Both the position numbers and the translations under genes were made by a program. Below the pieces are notes generated by a model. That model searched no databases. It saw only the letters and a program-made list of their open reading frames with translations, and was not told where the DNA came from. A DNA stretch of 64,000 bases from contig JAATFV010000116.1 of NCBI GenBank assembly GCA_015655015.1, positions 289,355 to 353,354 of the forward strand, given 5' to 3'. The DNA comes from Chitinophagales bacterium (GTDB lineage: Bacteria; Bacteroidota; Bacteroidia; Chitinophagales; Chitinophagaceae). Of this stretch, positions 17,047-26,476 are shown in pieces (positions within the stretch are counted from its first letter, which is position 1; each line of letters starts with the position of its first letter).

Positions 17047-20000
17047 ATGCAATTTTCGGCACTTCGCCGGCCTCCTTATGTTTGGGACCGGCTACTAACC
17101 AAAACTCTGCGAGTTATGAAATTAACCGCGGCATTATTACTCACCGCCCTGCTTCAGGTCAGCGCCAGGGGGTATTCGCAGATCAATCTCTCCGGAAAAA
17201 ACCTCCGGCTGCAGTCGGTTTTCAGGGAGATCAAAAAGCAAAGCGGATATAATTTCCTGTTCCGCTACGAACTGCTCGAGGAAGCCGGTCCCGTCACCGT
17301 ATACCTCAAGGACGCCTCGCTCGAAAACGCCCTGGAGGAATGCCTGAAAGGTAAGGAACTCACCTACGAGATCCTGGAGAAAACCGTCATCATCCGAAAA
17401 AAGATCGTCGCCTTACCCAAAGAGGATCCGCTCCCGCCACCGATCACCGTTAAAGGGAGAATCACCAACAGCAGCGGCGAACCTGTCATCGCATCCATCG
17501 TCATAAAAGGCTCCGGCATCGGCGTCACCAGCAACGGCGATGGCTATTTTGAATTGAAGGCCGTCGACGGGAACGCTACGCTCGTTATCTCCGGCATCGG
17601 CATCGAAACAAAAGAAGTCAGGATCAACGGACGGACAAACCTGGCCATAACCGCCAACAAACTCGTCAATGCACAGGAAGAAGTGGTCGTCAACGCCATG
17701 GGCGTTGGGAAAAGCCGCAAGAGCATCACCTACGCCACCCAAACCGTCAGCTCCGACGAGGTCCTTAAAGTAAAGGACGTCAGCTTCGCCAATGCCCTCG
17801 CAGGGAAGGTGGCCGGGGCCGTCATCACGAAAGGCAACTTCGGACCGGGCAGCTCTACGAAGATCCTGCTGCGCGGTGATAAATCCTTCACCGGCAACAG
17901 CGAACCCCTTTACGTAATCGACGGAGCCCCCATGTACGGCGGCTCGGACCTGCTGGCCAATATCAACCCGGAAGACATCGAAAGCATGCAGGTGATGAAA
18001 GGGGCCTCGGCAGCCGCCCTCTACGGCAGCCGCGCCGCTAATGGCGTCATACTGGTATCGACAAAAAAAGGAAGAGCCGCCGCATCCAAAATCAGCTACT
18101 CTTCCGCCTACACACTGGAAGACGCCGTCGATCTCCCGAAATTGCAAACTACTTACGGCCAGCAAAACCCTGTGTACAATGACAGCTGGGGCGCTAAGAT
18201 CACCAACGGCAGCGACAGACATCTCAGGGAATTTTTCAAAACAGCCCGAACAGCCGTTAATGCCGTGTCCCTTACAAGCGGCAGCGACATCGCACAGGTC
18301 TATTTGTCTTTCGCCAATACCGACGCAAAAGGCATTCTTATCCATAACGATCTTAAACGGAATAATTTTACGTTAAGAGGCTCCTCCCAACTGTTCAATA
18401 AAAAACTCACCCTCGACGGGTCTGTCAATTTTACCGACCAGAAAGTATATAACCAGAACACCCCGGGCGGCTTCAGCGCACTTCCCGGCATCTACTCCTT
18501 CCCGGTAGGGGACGACTGGTCCAAATACAGCGGCGATAACTACGAAGTCTGGAATCCCCTGAGGTCCATGTATGTTCAAAACTGGCCGTATATCCGGAAC
18601 GAGACCTTCCCCAACCAAAACCCTTACTGGGTACAGAACCGCAACCAGAATGACTTTTTCCGCCAGCACACCATCTCCACGATCACGGCCAGGTACAAGG
18701 CCACCGGATGGCTCAGCATCCAGGGCCGGGAAATCTATGATATCATCAATGACAATTCGGAAACCCGTACCTATGCCTCGACACAGTCTACCGTAGCCGG
18801 AGCCAATGGCGGATACGGCCTCAATAAGACCCAGGTCAGATACTCCTATTCCGACCTCCTGCTCATCGTGAACAAGAACTTCAGTCCTGATATCTCGCTG
18901 TCCGGCACCCTCGGCGTGAGCAGTACGAAAACCATCTACAATAGTCTGGCCTTGTCGAGTACCGTCGCCACTTCACTGACCTACCCCAACTATTTTTCCG
19001 TATTTGCCCTCAACGGCCTGTTCAACAAATCCGAGTCCGCAACGACCACGCTAAGCCGGGCCGCATTCGGGAACGCCACCCTCGGTTATAAGGACAAGCT
19101 ATTCCTCGACGTTACGGCAAGGAAAGAATGGAGCTCGACAGTGCGACAGGCATTCTTCTATCCTTCCGCAGGCCTTTCCTTCCTGGCGATCCAGCGACAA
19201 AAGGCACCCGGCCTGTCTTACCTGAAACTCAGAGGTTCCTTTGCAGAGGTCGGCAACAGCCTTCCCTTCGGCATCGAGAACTGGCAGCCCCCCTACTCCC
19301 TCGACAACAGCGGCAATATCGTCGCCAGGGGCACCCTCCCTTATTTCGACGGCATCGACACCGTTAACCTCAGACCCGAACGCACCCGGTCCTATGAGTT
19401 CGGCGCTGACCTGCGCCTGCTACAGGACCGGCTGAGCATCGGCATCACCTATTACCACGCTACCACCTTCGACCAGGTATTCCAGATCCAGGCCCCGGCA
19501 GGCTCGGGCGCCAACAATTTCTGGATCAATGGCGGCACCATCCGCAACAGGGGCTTCGAAGGGCTCGTCACCTACAAAGCCGCTTTCGGCAAGCTCGGGT
19601 GGGTCTCCACGCTCACCTTCTCCCGGAACAAAAATCAGATCCTGGAGCTGAGCTCGCTGCTAAAAGCCGACCAGTACGTACTAACCAGCTACAACAGCAG
19701 CCGCGTAGCCGCCATTTTCCTCACCCGGCCTAAGGATGGTAAATACGGTGCCTACGGCGACCTCTATGGCAAAGCCTACCAGTATGACAGCCATGGAAAA
19801 TTATTGACCGATGCGACAGGCCTGCCACTGACAACGCCTACCATGGACAAGTACATCGGAAACGGCAACCCCGACTTCCTCGCAGGCCTCAACAACAGTT
19901 TCACCTATGGCAGATTCTCCGCTTCCTTCCTCATCGACAGCCGGTTCGGCGGCGGAGTCATGAACAGGACGGAGTTGTGGCTGGACTACAAAGGATTGTC

Positions 20001-20364
20001 GAAAAGAACGGGCATCGCCCGCGACAACGGAGGGGTGCTGGTGAATGGACAAAAGATAGATGCCATGAAATTCTATATCAACCAGACCGGGGCAGGCGCG
20101 GCAGCCGTCGGATCGGCCTACTTCTACGACGCCACCAATATCAGGCTCAGGGAAGCGTCGATAGCATATGCCATACCGTTGTTTAAGAATTTCTTCAGGG
20201 ATCTGACGGTATCCTTGATCAGCAGAAACGTTTTCTTTATCTATAAAAAGGCTCCGTTCGATCCCGAAATAGCCGCGACCACCTCTCCCACGACCGGCGG
20301 TATCGCCTCTTTCACCATGCCGGCGACGCGATCCTTCGGGCTGTCACTCAGAACCACCTTCTAA
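17047..20364 (+). CDS. SusC/RagA-family TonB-dependent outer-membrane transporter with STN domain, locus 1
   Basis: An 1105-residue transporter. Signal peptide (MKLTAALLLTALLQVSA region), STN signalling domain (about 45-125; LRLQSVFREIKKQSGYNFLF), carboxypeptidase-regulatory-like domain (about 135-215; VKGRITNSSGEPVIASIVIKG), plug (about 220-330; GAVITKGNFGPGSSTKILLRG, PLYVIDGAPM) and a 22-strand barrel ending in an aromatic Phe (SLRTTF). The STN domain makes it a transducer for the FecI/FecR pair encoded upstream. The start MQF is shared with SusC of locus 2. It imports an oligomeric nutrient together with the next gene product; the substrate is not known. Confidence 0.95.
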   Translation: MQFSALRRPPYVWDRLLTKTLRVMKLTAALLLTALLQVSARGYSQINLSGKNLRLQSVFREIKKQSGYNFLFRYELLEEAGPVTVYLKDASLENALEECLKGKELTYEILEKTVIIRKKIVALPKEDPLPPPITVKGRITNSSGEPVIASIVIKGSGIGVTSNGDGYFELKAVDGNATLVISGIGIETKEVRINGRTNLAITANKLVNAQEEVVVNAMGVGKSRKSITYATQTVSSDEVLKVKDVSFANALAGKVAGAVITKGNFGPGSSTKILLRGDKSFTGNSEPLYVIDGAPMYGGSDLLANINPEDIESMQVMKGASAAALYGSRAANGVILVSTKKGRAAASKISYSSAYTLEDAVDLPKLQTTYGQQNPVYNDSWGAKITNGSDRHLREFFKTARTAVNAVSLTSGSDIAQVYLSFANTDAKGILIHNDLKRNNFTLRGSSQLFNKKLTLDGSVNFTDQKVYNQNTPGGFSALPGIYSFPVGDDWSKYSGDNYEVWNPLRSMYVQNWPYIRNETFPNQNPYWVQNRNQNDFFRQHTISTITARYKATGWLSIQGREIYDIINDNSETRTYASTQSTVAGANGGYGLNKTQVRYSYSDLLLIVNKNFSPDISLSGTLGVSSTKTIYNSLALSSTVATSLTYPNYFSVFALNGLFNKSESATTTLSRAAFGNATLGYKDKLFLDVTARKEWSSTVRQAFFYPSAGLSFLAIQRQKAPGLSYLKLRGSFAEVGNSLPFGIENWQPPYSLDNSGNIVARGTLPYFDGIDTVNLRPERTRSYEFGADLRLLQDRLSIGITYYHATTFDQVFQIQAPAGSGANNFWINGGTIRNRGFEGLVTYKAAFGKLGWVSTLTFSRNKNQILELSSLLKADQYVLTSYNSSRVAAIFLTRPKDGKYGAYGDLYGKAYQYDSHGKLLTDATGLPLTTPTMDKYIGNGNPDFLAGLNNSFTYGRFSASFLIDSRFGGGVMNRTELWLDYKGLSKRTGIARDNGGVLVNGQKIDAMKFYINQTGAGAAAVGSAYFYDATNIRLREASIAYAIPLFKNFFRDLTVSLISRNVFFIYKKAPFDPEIAATTSPTTGGIASFTMPATRSFGLSLRTTF

Positions 20365-20415
20365 AATTTATTTGTATACCACCAAATTCAACTTACACCA
20401 CCTAATTCAACTAAT

Positions 20416-21987
20416 ATGACACCGAGACTTACAGGATGGCTGATCATCCTTCTCCCCGCCTTTAGCTCCTGCACCAAGGATTTCAAAGGCATGAACGAGG
20501 ACAAAAAGCTGATCACCGACAAAATGCTCGAACAGGATGCCAATGAAGGTGGATACACCCTTCCCGGCATGCAGCTCGGCATCGTCGACGTGCTTTCGAC
20601 CGCAAATATTGAAATGCAGCAGAACCTCAACGCCGACAATTTCGGAGGATACATGAGCCTGCCGGCAAATTACTACGCCAATAAGAACAACGGTACCTAT
20701 ACCATGGTGGATAGCTGGAACAACGCGATCTGGAATGTTCCTTCGCCAAAAGTCCTCAACCAGTGGCTGATGATGTATAAGAAAGGCTTCGAGACCAAAT
20801 ACCCGGACCTCTACTCCCTGGCCATCATCTTCAAGACCTTCGCAGGTCACCGGCTGGTCGACATCTTCGGCCCCATACCCTATACGCAATATGGATCGTC
20901 CAGCGATGTAAAATTCGACTCCGAACAGGAAGCGTATAATACCTTCTTCACCGAGCTGACGAAGGCCGTCGATGTATTGAAGGCCGCCGAAGCCGCCAAC
21001 CCCACCGCAGATCTCGTACGGTATGCAAAATTCGACAAATCGCGATTCGGCGGCAACTATGCCACCTGGATAAAGGTCGCCAACACCCTCCGGCTCCGCC
21101 TGGCCATCCGCATCTCCAAAGTGGATCCCGCCAAAGCCCAAACGGAAGCCGAAGCCGCCGTCCATGACTCCGGAGGATTGCTGACCGATAAAGAAGGCAA
21201 CTTCGAGATGACTACCGGCACCGTTCACCCGCTGCTGACCATCACCCGCGACTGGAACGAGACCCGTCTCAATGCCGCCGTCGAATCCGTCCTGGGAGGA
21301 TACCATGATCCCAGGCTGGCGAAATATGCCCTGCCGGCAACGGACCCCTCGCTGGGCGGGGCATTCAAAGGCATCCGCTCCGGCTCGGCTATGAACGATA
21401 AATCCTACCTGGGCTACTCGATGGTCAATTTCGTGGACAACCCGTTCGTAAAACTCATGGACGCCTCCGAAAGCTACTTCCTGCGCGCAGAAGGCGCCGT
21501 GAGAGGCTGGGATATGGGGGGAACCGCGCAGGATTTTTACAACCAGGGAATTACGGCCTCCTTCAACATTCTGAAGCTCTCGGGCGCCGCAGACTATCTG
21601 AACGATGCCGCTTCCACCCCCCAGGCCTATGTCGATCCTAACAATACCGCCAATAATGCCCCGCCGATCAGCACCATCACCATCAAATGGGATGAGTCGG
21701 CCGGCACCGAAGAAAAACTGGAACGTATCCTCACCCAAAAATGGATCGCCCTTTTCCCCGACGGACAAGAAGCCTGGTCCGAATTCAGAAGGACCGGATA
21801 CCCCAGGCTGTACCCGGTAGTGGACAACGAGAGCAACGGAGATATCCCCGCAGGACAATTCATCAGGCGCATCACGTATCCCACCGCTATCACCAATGCC
21901 AGCCAGGCGGCTGTAAAGACAGCCGTCGATGCCTACCTGGGAGGGCAGGACAAGATTTCCACCCCGATATGGTGGGACGTCGAATAG
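20416..21987 (+). CDS. SusD/RagB-like surface lipoprotein (SusD-like_2 type), locus 1
   Basis: A 523-residue lipoprotein with lipobox PAFSSC. The sequence KLITDKMLEQDANEGGYTLPGMQLGI, FKTFAGHRLVDIFGPIPYTQYG and the C-terminal QKWIALFPDGQEAWSEFRRTGYP fit the SusD-like_2 subgroup of the TPR-like helical SusD fold. It forms the substrate-gripping lid over the SusC pore. It lies 51 bases after SusC. The complementary strand also carries a long open frame (20407-22002), which is only a codon-bias shadow. Confidence 0.93.
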   Translation: MTPRLTGWLIILLPAFSSCTKDFKGMNEDKKLITDKMLEQDANEGGYTLPGMQLGIVDVLSTANIEMQQNLNADNFGGYMSLPANYYANKNNGTYTMVDSWNNAIWNVPSPKVLNQWLMMYKKGFETKYPDLYSLAIIFKTFAGHRLVDIFGPIPYTQYGSSSDVKFDSEQEAYNTFFTELTKAVDVLKAAEAANPTADLVRYAKFDKSRFGGNYATWIKVANTLRLRLAIRISKVDPAKAQTEAEAAVHDSGGLLTDKEGNFEMTTGTVHPLLTITRDWNETRLNAAVESVLGGYHDPRLAKYALPATDPSLGGAFKGIRSGSAMNDKSYLGYSMVNFVDNPFVKLMDASESYFLRAEGAVRGWDMGGTAQDFYNQGITASFNILKLSGAADYLNDAASTPQAYVDPNNTANNAPPISTITIKWDESAGTEEKLERILTQKWIALFPDGQEAWSEFRRTGYPRLYPVVDNESNGDIPAGQFIRRITYPTAITNASQAAVKTAVDAYLGGQDKISTPIWWDVE

Positions 21988-22022
21988 CCAACTAAAATTC
22001 ATAACCTACTATTTTTTGCACG

Positions 22023-25000
22023 ATGATAAAGAGACCGTGTCGCTATAGCATTCTCTTATTGGTCGCAGCCGCCCTCTCCGGCTGCCGGCATCAACCGGGC
22101 GAGTCCGGCGGAGTAGCCGCAAAAGATGCCTTGGCTACCTTTACCGTGGCCAACGGTTTTCAGATCGAAATGGTCGCGTCCGAGCCCCTTCTCTCCTCCC
22201 CGGTAGACATGGAGATCGACGAGTACGGCCGGATGTACATAGTCGAGATGCATGGTTATCCCCTCGATAAAAGCGGCAGCGGCCGCATCATGATGCTCAC
22301 CGACGAGAACGGCGACGGCATCATGGACAGGAATACCGTGTTCAAGTCCGGGCTCGTACTACCTACCAGCATCATGCGCTGGAAAAAAGGACTGCTCGTT
22401 ACCGACGCCCCGAATGTCCTCTACCTGGAAGACAGCGACGGCGACGGAAAGGCCGAACGTACCGATACCCTTCTGACGGGATTTGCCCAGACCAATCCCC
22501 AGCATTGCGTGAATACCCCCGTCTATGGGATCGATAACTGGATCTACCTGGCCCACCAGGGCGCCGTGGCTACCCGGGAATACAAGCAGGAATTTGGAGA
22601 CGACGGCAGCGAGATCGTCTACCCCGGGCTGCCCAACGGTCCGAAGCTGCCCAAAAATGCAGGCGGCGTCTCTGTCCGGTTTCGCCCCGACCAACAGCTT
22701 CTGGAACAGACGTCTACCTCCAGCCAGTTCGGACAGACTTTTGATGCCTGGGGACATCGCTTCGAATGCAACAATTCCAACCAGGGATACCAGGAAATGA
22801 TCGCCCGCCGGTACTTCGCCCGGAATCCGGCCATGCCCGTGTCCCGGGCCATACAGAATATGTCCGATCACCTCGACGCCGCCGAAGTATTCCCCACCAC
22901 CCTGCATCCCGACCGACAGCTCCTCACCAATGTGGGAGTCATGACGTCGGCCTGCGGCCTTACTACCTATATGGGAGGCCTCTTCCCCGCTCCCTACAAT
23001 ACCGGCAAGGTCACTTTCATCGCCGAATCGGTCAGCAACCTCGCCCATGCCGATCTGCTCCGTGACAGCGGCACCAGCTATGCCGCCGGCAGAGTCCTGG
23101 AACACGCCGAATTCCTCAGCTCCACCGATGCGTGGTGCCGTCCCGTCAATTTCTACGTAGGACCCGATGGCGCACTCTATGTCTGCGACTATTATCGCCA
23201 GGTGATAGAATCACCGGAATGGATGTCCGCGGAAGCGATTGCGGCCGGGGGCCTCTATAACGGCAACGACAAAGGACGTATCTACCGCATCACACCCAAG
23301 GGCACGCCTCCCCTGAACTGGAGCAAACGCCTCCAACTGGGCAATGCCACCACGGAGGAGCTGGTAGCCTATCTGGCCGACCGCAACTACTGGTGGAGGA
23401 TCAATGCCCAGCGGCTGCTGGTTGACAAGGCCGATCCCAAAGCCATCCCCTCCCTGATCCGGATGACGGCAAATGGCGGTTCGGACATGGGACGCCTGCA
23501 TGCGATGTGGACCCTCGAAGGCCTGAAAGCCCTGACACCCGACCTGATCAAAACGGCCCTGAAGGATACGGTTGCAGGTATCCGTGAAAATGCCATTCAG
23601 CTGGCCGAGCTGCACCTTTCCCGGGACAAGACCCTGGCCGGCGCCCTGCTGGCGCTCCGGAATGACCCCGATCCCAAAGTCCGGCTGCAATTGCTGCTCA
23701 CCCTTGGATATGTGAATTCGCCCGCCGCCGCCGCTGCACGAAATCAGCTGCTATTCAGGGCTATCGATGACAAATGGGTGCAGATAGCCGCTCTGTCGGC
23801 AGCCTCCACCCAAACGGCACCACTGCTGAATGCCGTGCTGGAACGGTTTAAACCTGATGTCCCAGCCTATTCGTCGATGGTAGAACGCCTCACGGCCATG
23901 GTCGGCGCCAGCGGCCTTCCGGACGAGGTATACGGGCTCATCCGCCGGGCGACGAAGCCCGGCACTGCTGAACAAGCAACCCGGCAGGCACCCCTGTTGG
24001 ACGGCCTGTCCCAGGGATTGAAGACAAGGAAACCTCCTATCGATCTTCCCGTTATATACCAACAGTTGTTGATCCGAACCTGCTTCGCAGGAAGCAGCCC
24101 GGAGATACTAAATGCCGCCTTTCATGTATTGAAGGTCACCGGAATACCCGATACTGCGCTCGCTAAAAGATCGATAGCCGGCGCGCTGGCCATGATCAAT
24201 GACAAGTCGCGGCCCGATGCCGTAAGAGCGCAGGCTGCGGATTTCCTCTCGCTGGGTGATCCCACCCAATACGCCGATCAGCTGAAAGCCCTGCTGATCC
24301 CCCAGGAGCAGCCCATTGTCCAGCTGGCGGCCCTGCGTACCCTCGACCTCGTGCCGGGAACAGCGATCAGCCAATACCTCATAGCTCAATGGCCCATCCT
24401 CACCAAAGAGATCAGGGACCCGGCCATCACCCTGTTCATGCATAAGCCCGAACGCATCAACCTATTGCTCACTGCCATCGAAACGGGAAAGATCAAATCC
24501 TCAGGGGTGAGCTTCAACAGCAGCGTCTCGCTGATGCAGCAGGCCGACTCCAACCTGCGCAACCGCGCCCGGGTAATATTTACCCGCAACAAAGAAGAGG
24601 CAAAAAAGGTCAACCAGCAATACCAGCAGGCCCTGGCATTGCCCGGCAATACGGTGAACGGCAAGCAGGTATATATGGCCAACTGCGCCATATGCCACCA
24701 GGTAAGAGGTAAGTTCGGCGTCGCTTTCGGACCCGACCTCGGCACCATCCACAACTGGACCAAGGAAGACATCATGGCCAATGTGCTCGACCCCAACCTG
24801 TCGATCTCCAGCGGCTTCGACCTATGGAATGTGGAGCTCAAAACCGGGGAAACCGTGCAGGGCGTCATCGTCAGCGAAACGCCAGCAGCCTTTACCCTGC
24901 GCAACAACGGCAAGATGGACAGAACCATCAACCGCCAGGAAGTGAAGTCCCTGCAATCGGCCAGCATCTCACCCATGCCTACAGGCCTGGAGAAGAACAT

Positions 25001-25049
25001 CAGCCAGCAGGAAATGGCCGACCTCCTGGCCTTCCTGCGACAGAATTGA
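22023..25049 (+). CDS. PVC-type cytochrome c / HEAT-repeat lipoprotein
   Basis: A 1008-residue lipoprotein (lipobox ALSGC). A beta-propeller of the membrane-bound dehydrogenase type (VANGFQIEMVASEPLLSSPVDMEIDEYGRMYIVEMHGYP; acidic repeats DENGDGIMD and DSDGDGKAE look like Ca sites) is followed by HEAT-like helices (about 440-850) and a C-terminal cytochrome c with CAICH at 888-892 and FGPDLGTIHNWTKEDIMANVLDPN. It is 36 bases after SusD, so it belongs to locus 1, and may oxidise the imported compound in the periplasm. It is about 95 residues longer than its relative at 11744-14485. Confidence 0.88.
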   Translation: MIKRPCRYSILLLVAAALSGCRHQPGESGGVAAKDALATFTVANGFQIEMVASEPLLSSPVDMEIDEYGRMYIVEMHGYPLDKSGSGRIMMLTDENGDGIMDRNTVFKSGLVLPTSIMRWKKGLLVTDAPNVLYLEDSDGDGKAERTDTLLTGFAQTNPQHCVNTPVYGIDNWIYLAHQGAVATREYKQEFGDDGSEIVYPGLPNGPKLPKNAGGVSVRFRPDQQLLEQTSTSSQFGQTFDAWGHRFECNNSNQGYQEMIARRYFARNPAMPVSRAIQNMSDHLDAAEVFPTTLHPDRQLLTNVGVMTSACGLTTYMGGLFPAPYNTGKVTFIAESVSNLAHADLLRDSGTSYAAGRVLEHAEFLSSTDAWCRPVNFYVGPDGALYVCDYYRQVIESPEWMSAEAIAAGGLYNGNDKGRIYRITPKGTPPLNWSKRLQLGNATTEELVAYLADRNYWWRINAQRLLVDKADPKAIPSLIRMTANGGSDMGRLHAMWTLEGLKALTPDLIKTALKDTVAGIRENAIQLAELHLSRDKTLAGALLALRNDPDPKVRLQLLLTLGYVNSPAAAAARNQLLFRAIDDKWVQIAALSAASTQTAPLLNAVLERFKPDVPAYSSMVERLTAMVGASGLPDEVYGLIRRATKPGTAEQATRQAPLLDGLSQGLKTRKPPIDLPVIYQQLLIRTCFAGSSPEILNAAFHVLKVTGIPDTALAKRSIAGALAMINDKSRPDAVRAQAADFLSLGDPTQYADQLKALLIPQEQPIVQLAALRTLDLVPGTAISQYLIAQWPILTKEIRDPAITLFMHKPERINLLLTAIETGKIKSSGVSFNSSVSLMQQADSNLRNRARVIFTRNKEEAKKVNQQYQQALALPGNTVNGKQVYMANCAICHQVRGKFGVAFGPDLGTIHNWTKEDIMANVLDPNLSISSGFDLWNVELKTGETVQGVIVSETPAAFTLRNNGKMDRTINRQEVKSLQSASISPMPTGLEKNISQQEMADLLAFLRQN

Positions 25050-25090
25050 CAGCAACGCAACAATACATCATCAACGTAAAAAAGTACAGC

Positions 25091-26476
25091 ATGTTACGAA
25101 TTCAACCACTCATCATCGTCTTCTTATTGCTGTGGATCACAGACGCCTCCGCCCAGCAGCCGGGCAGGCACCCTACCGCCTCCCCCGGCCATCTGCGCGC
25201 AGCGGTCGTCAAAATAGACATCACCCCCGACAGTCCGAAAATCCTCTTGGGCTATTCCCCGCGGTTGTCCACAGGGATCCATGACCGCCTCTACCACCGC
25301 ATCGTGGTGCTCGACGACGGGGTCACGCAATTTTTTCTCGTCGCCTCCGATATATGCCTGGTTGCCCCATCGCTGTACGACCAGGTGGCGGCACGTGCCA
25401 AAAAAGAGCTGGGCATCGACCCGGTAAACTTCTGGTGGTCGGCCACCCACACGCATTCGGCCCCCGAAGTCGGCGGGCCCGGCCTGGCGATCGTTATGGC
25501 CCCCAGCATCAAGGGACGATATAACCATCCCGTCGATACGGCCTATGCCAGCTTCGTGGAGCAAAAGCTGATCGAAGGCATGGCCGCGGCCCGGAAAAAG
25601 CTCGTCCCCGCCCGCCTCGGCATGGGATGGGGATATGCAGAGGCCAATATCAACCGGCGCGCCTGGGACACCGATGGCATCGCGCGCGGCGGCATGAACC
25701 CCGATGGGACCGTCGATCGCAAGATCGGCCTCATCCGCCTGGATAAAATGGATGGCAGCCCCCTCGCCCTCCTCGCCAACTATTCCATGCACGGCACGGT
25801 AATGGGCCCCGGCAGCACGGTGATCAGCGCCGACGCGCCCGGCATCGTTTCCGAATACGTGGAAGAGAAAACAGGCGCCCCGATGCTGTATCTCAACGGG
25901 GCCGCAGGTAATATGGCCTCTATCTACTGCGTTTACCCCAGCCCGGAAGCAGGCCACCTCGACCAGTTCAAGGTCCTGCTCGGCGATAAGATCCTGGAAG
26001 CCAACCGCGGCATCGCAGCGACCATCGACTCGGTACAATTACAGGCCGGAGCCCTGACCATAGAAACTCCCAGAAAAGAGAAGTTAGACTGGCCCGCCGA
26101 TCTTGCCAGCTACACCCGGCCCATCGACACGGCCAAGAATATGGTGCTGCTGCCTGTCCGGTTCCTGCAGTTCAATAAAGAGCTTGCCCTATGGAGCGCC
26201 CCGCTGGAACTGTTCTGCGAGATTTCCGGCGCGATCCGGGAACGCTCCCCTTTTAAATATACCTTCTACTACGGGTATACGAATGGATGGCTCGGCTATA
26301 TGTTTACGGAAGAAGAATTCAAACATAAAGGATATGAAGTGGAGAACGTCTCCCCCTATACCGTTTCGGTAGAAAGAGATTTTACCGAACCCATCGTCCA
26401 ATACCTGAATGGCCGTTCTATTTCACCCGTCGCCGCCACACAGAAAGTTCACCCCAAAAAAACCAAAAGACCATGA
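25091..26476 (+). CDS. Neutral/alkaline ceramidase N-terminal domain protein 1
   Basis: A 461-residue secreted protein (signal peptide ending DASA at residue 21). The ceramidase family Zn site shows THTHSAPE with His120 and His122, a later SMHGTVMG His, FCEI as the probable Glu, and the YGYTNGWLGY Tyr region. The family hydrolyses N-acyl sphingoid bonds, but many bacterial members have unknown substrates. ATG 25091 was chosen since it begins at the signal peptide; the frame is open further upstream inside the cytochrome gene. It is 41 bases after that gene and overlaps its paralogue by 4 bases. Confidence 0.85.
   Translation: MLRIQPLIIVFLLLWITDASAQQPGRHPTASPGHLRAAVVKIDITPDSPKILLGYSPRLSTGIHDRLYHRIVVLDDGVTQFFLVASDICLVAPSLYDQVAARAKKELGIDPVNFWWSATHTHSAPEVGGPGLAIVMAPSIKGRYNHPVDTAYASFVEQKLIEGMAAARKKLVPARLGMGWGYAEANINRRAWDTDGIARGGMNPDGTVDRKIGLIRLDKMDGSPLALLANYSMHGTVMGPGSTVISADAPGIVSEYVEEKTGAPMLYLNGAAGNMASIYCVYPSPEAGHLDQFKVLLGDKILEANRGIAATIDSVQLQAGALTIETPRKEKLDWPADLASYTRPIDTAKNMVLLPVRFLQFNKELALWSAPLELFCEISGAIRERSPFKYTFYYGYTNGWLGYMFTEEEFKHKGYEVENVSPYTVSVERDFTEPIVQYLNGRSISPVAATQKVHPKKTKRP

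Noticed and set aside
20407..22002. 531-codon open frame on the minus strand covering the whole SusD gene of locus 1
   Set aside because: It mirrors the plus-strand SusD frame exactly, has no family signs, and arises from GC-rich codon bias. The plus strand has a lipobox and clear SusD motifs.
24824..25090. Upstream in-frame extension of the first ceramidase gene
   Set aside because: The extension lies inside the cytochrome gene in another frame and would put a long basic tail before a proper signal peptide starting at 25091.
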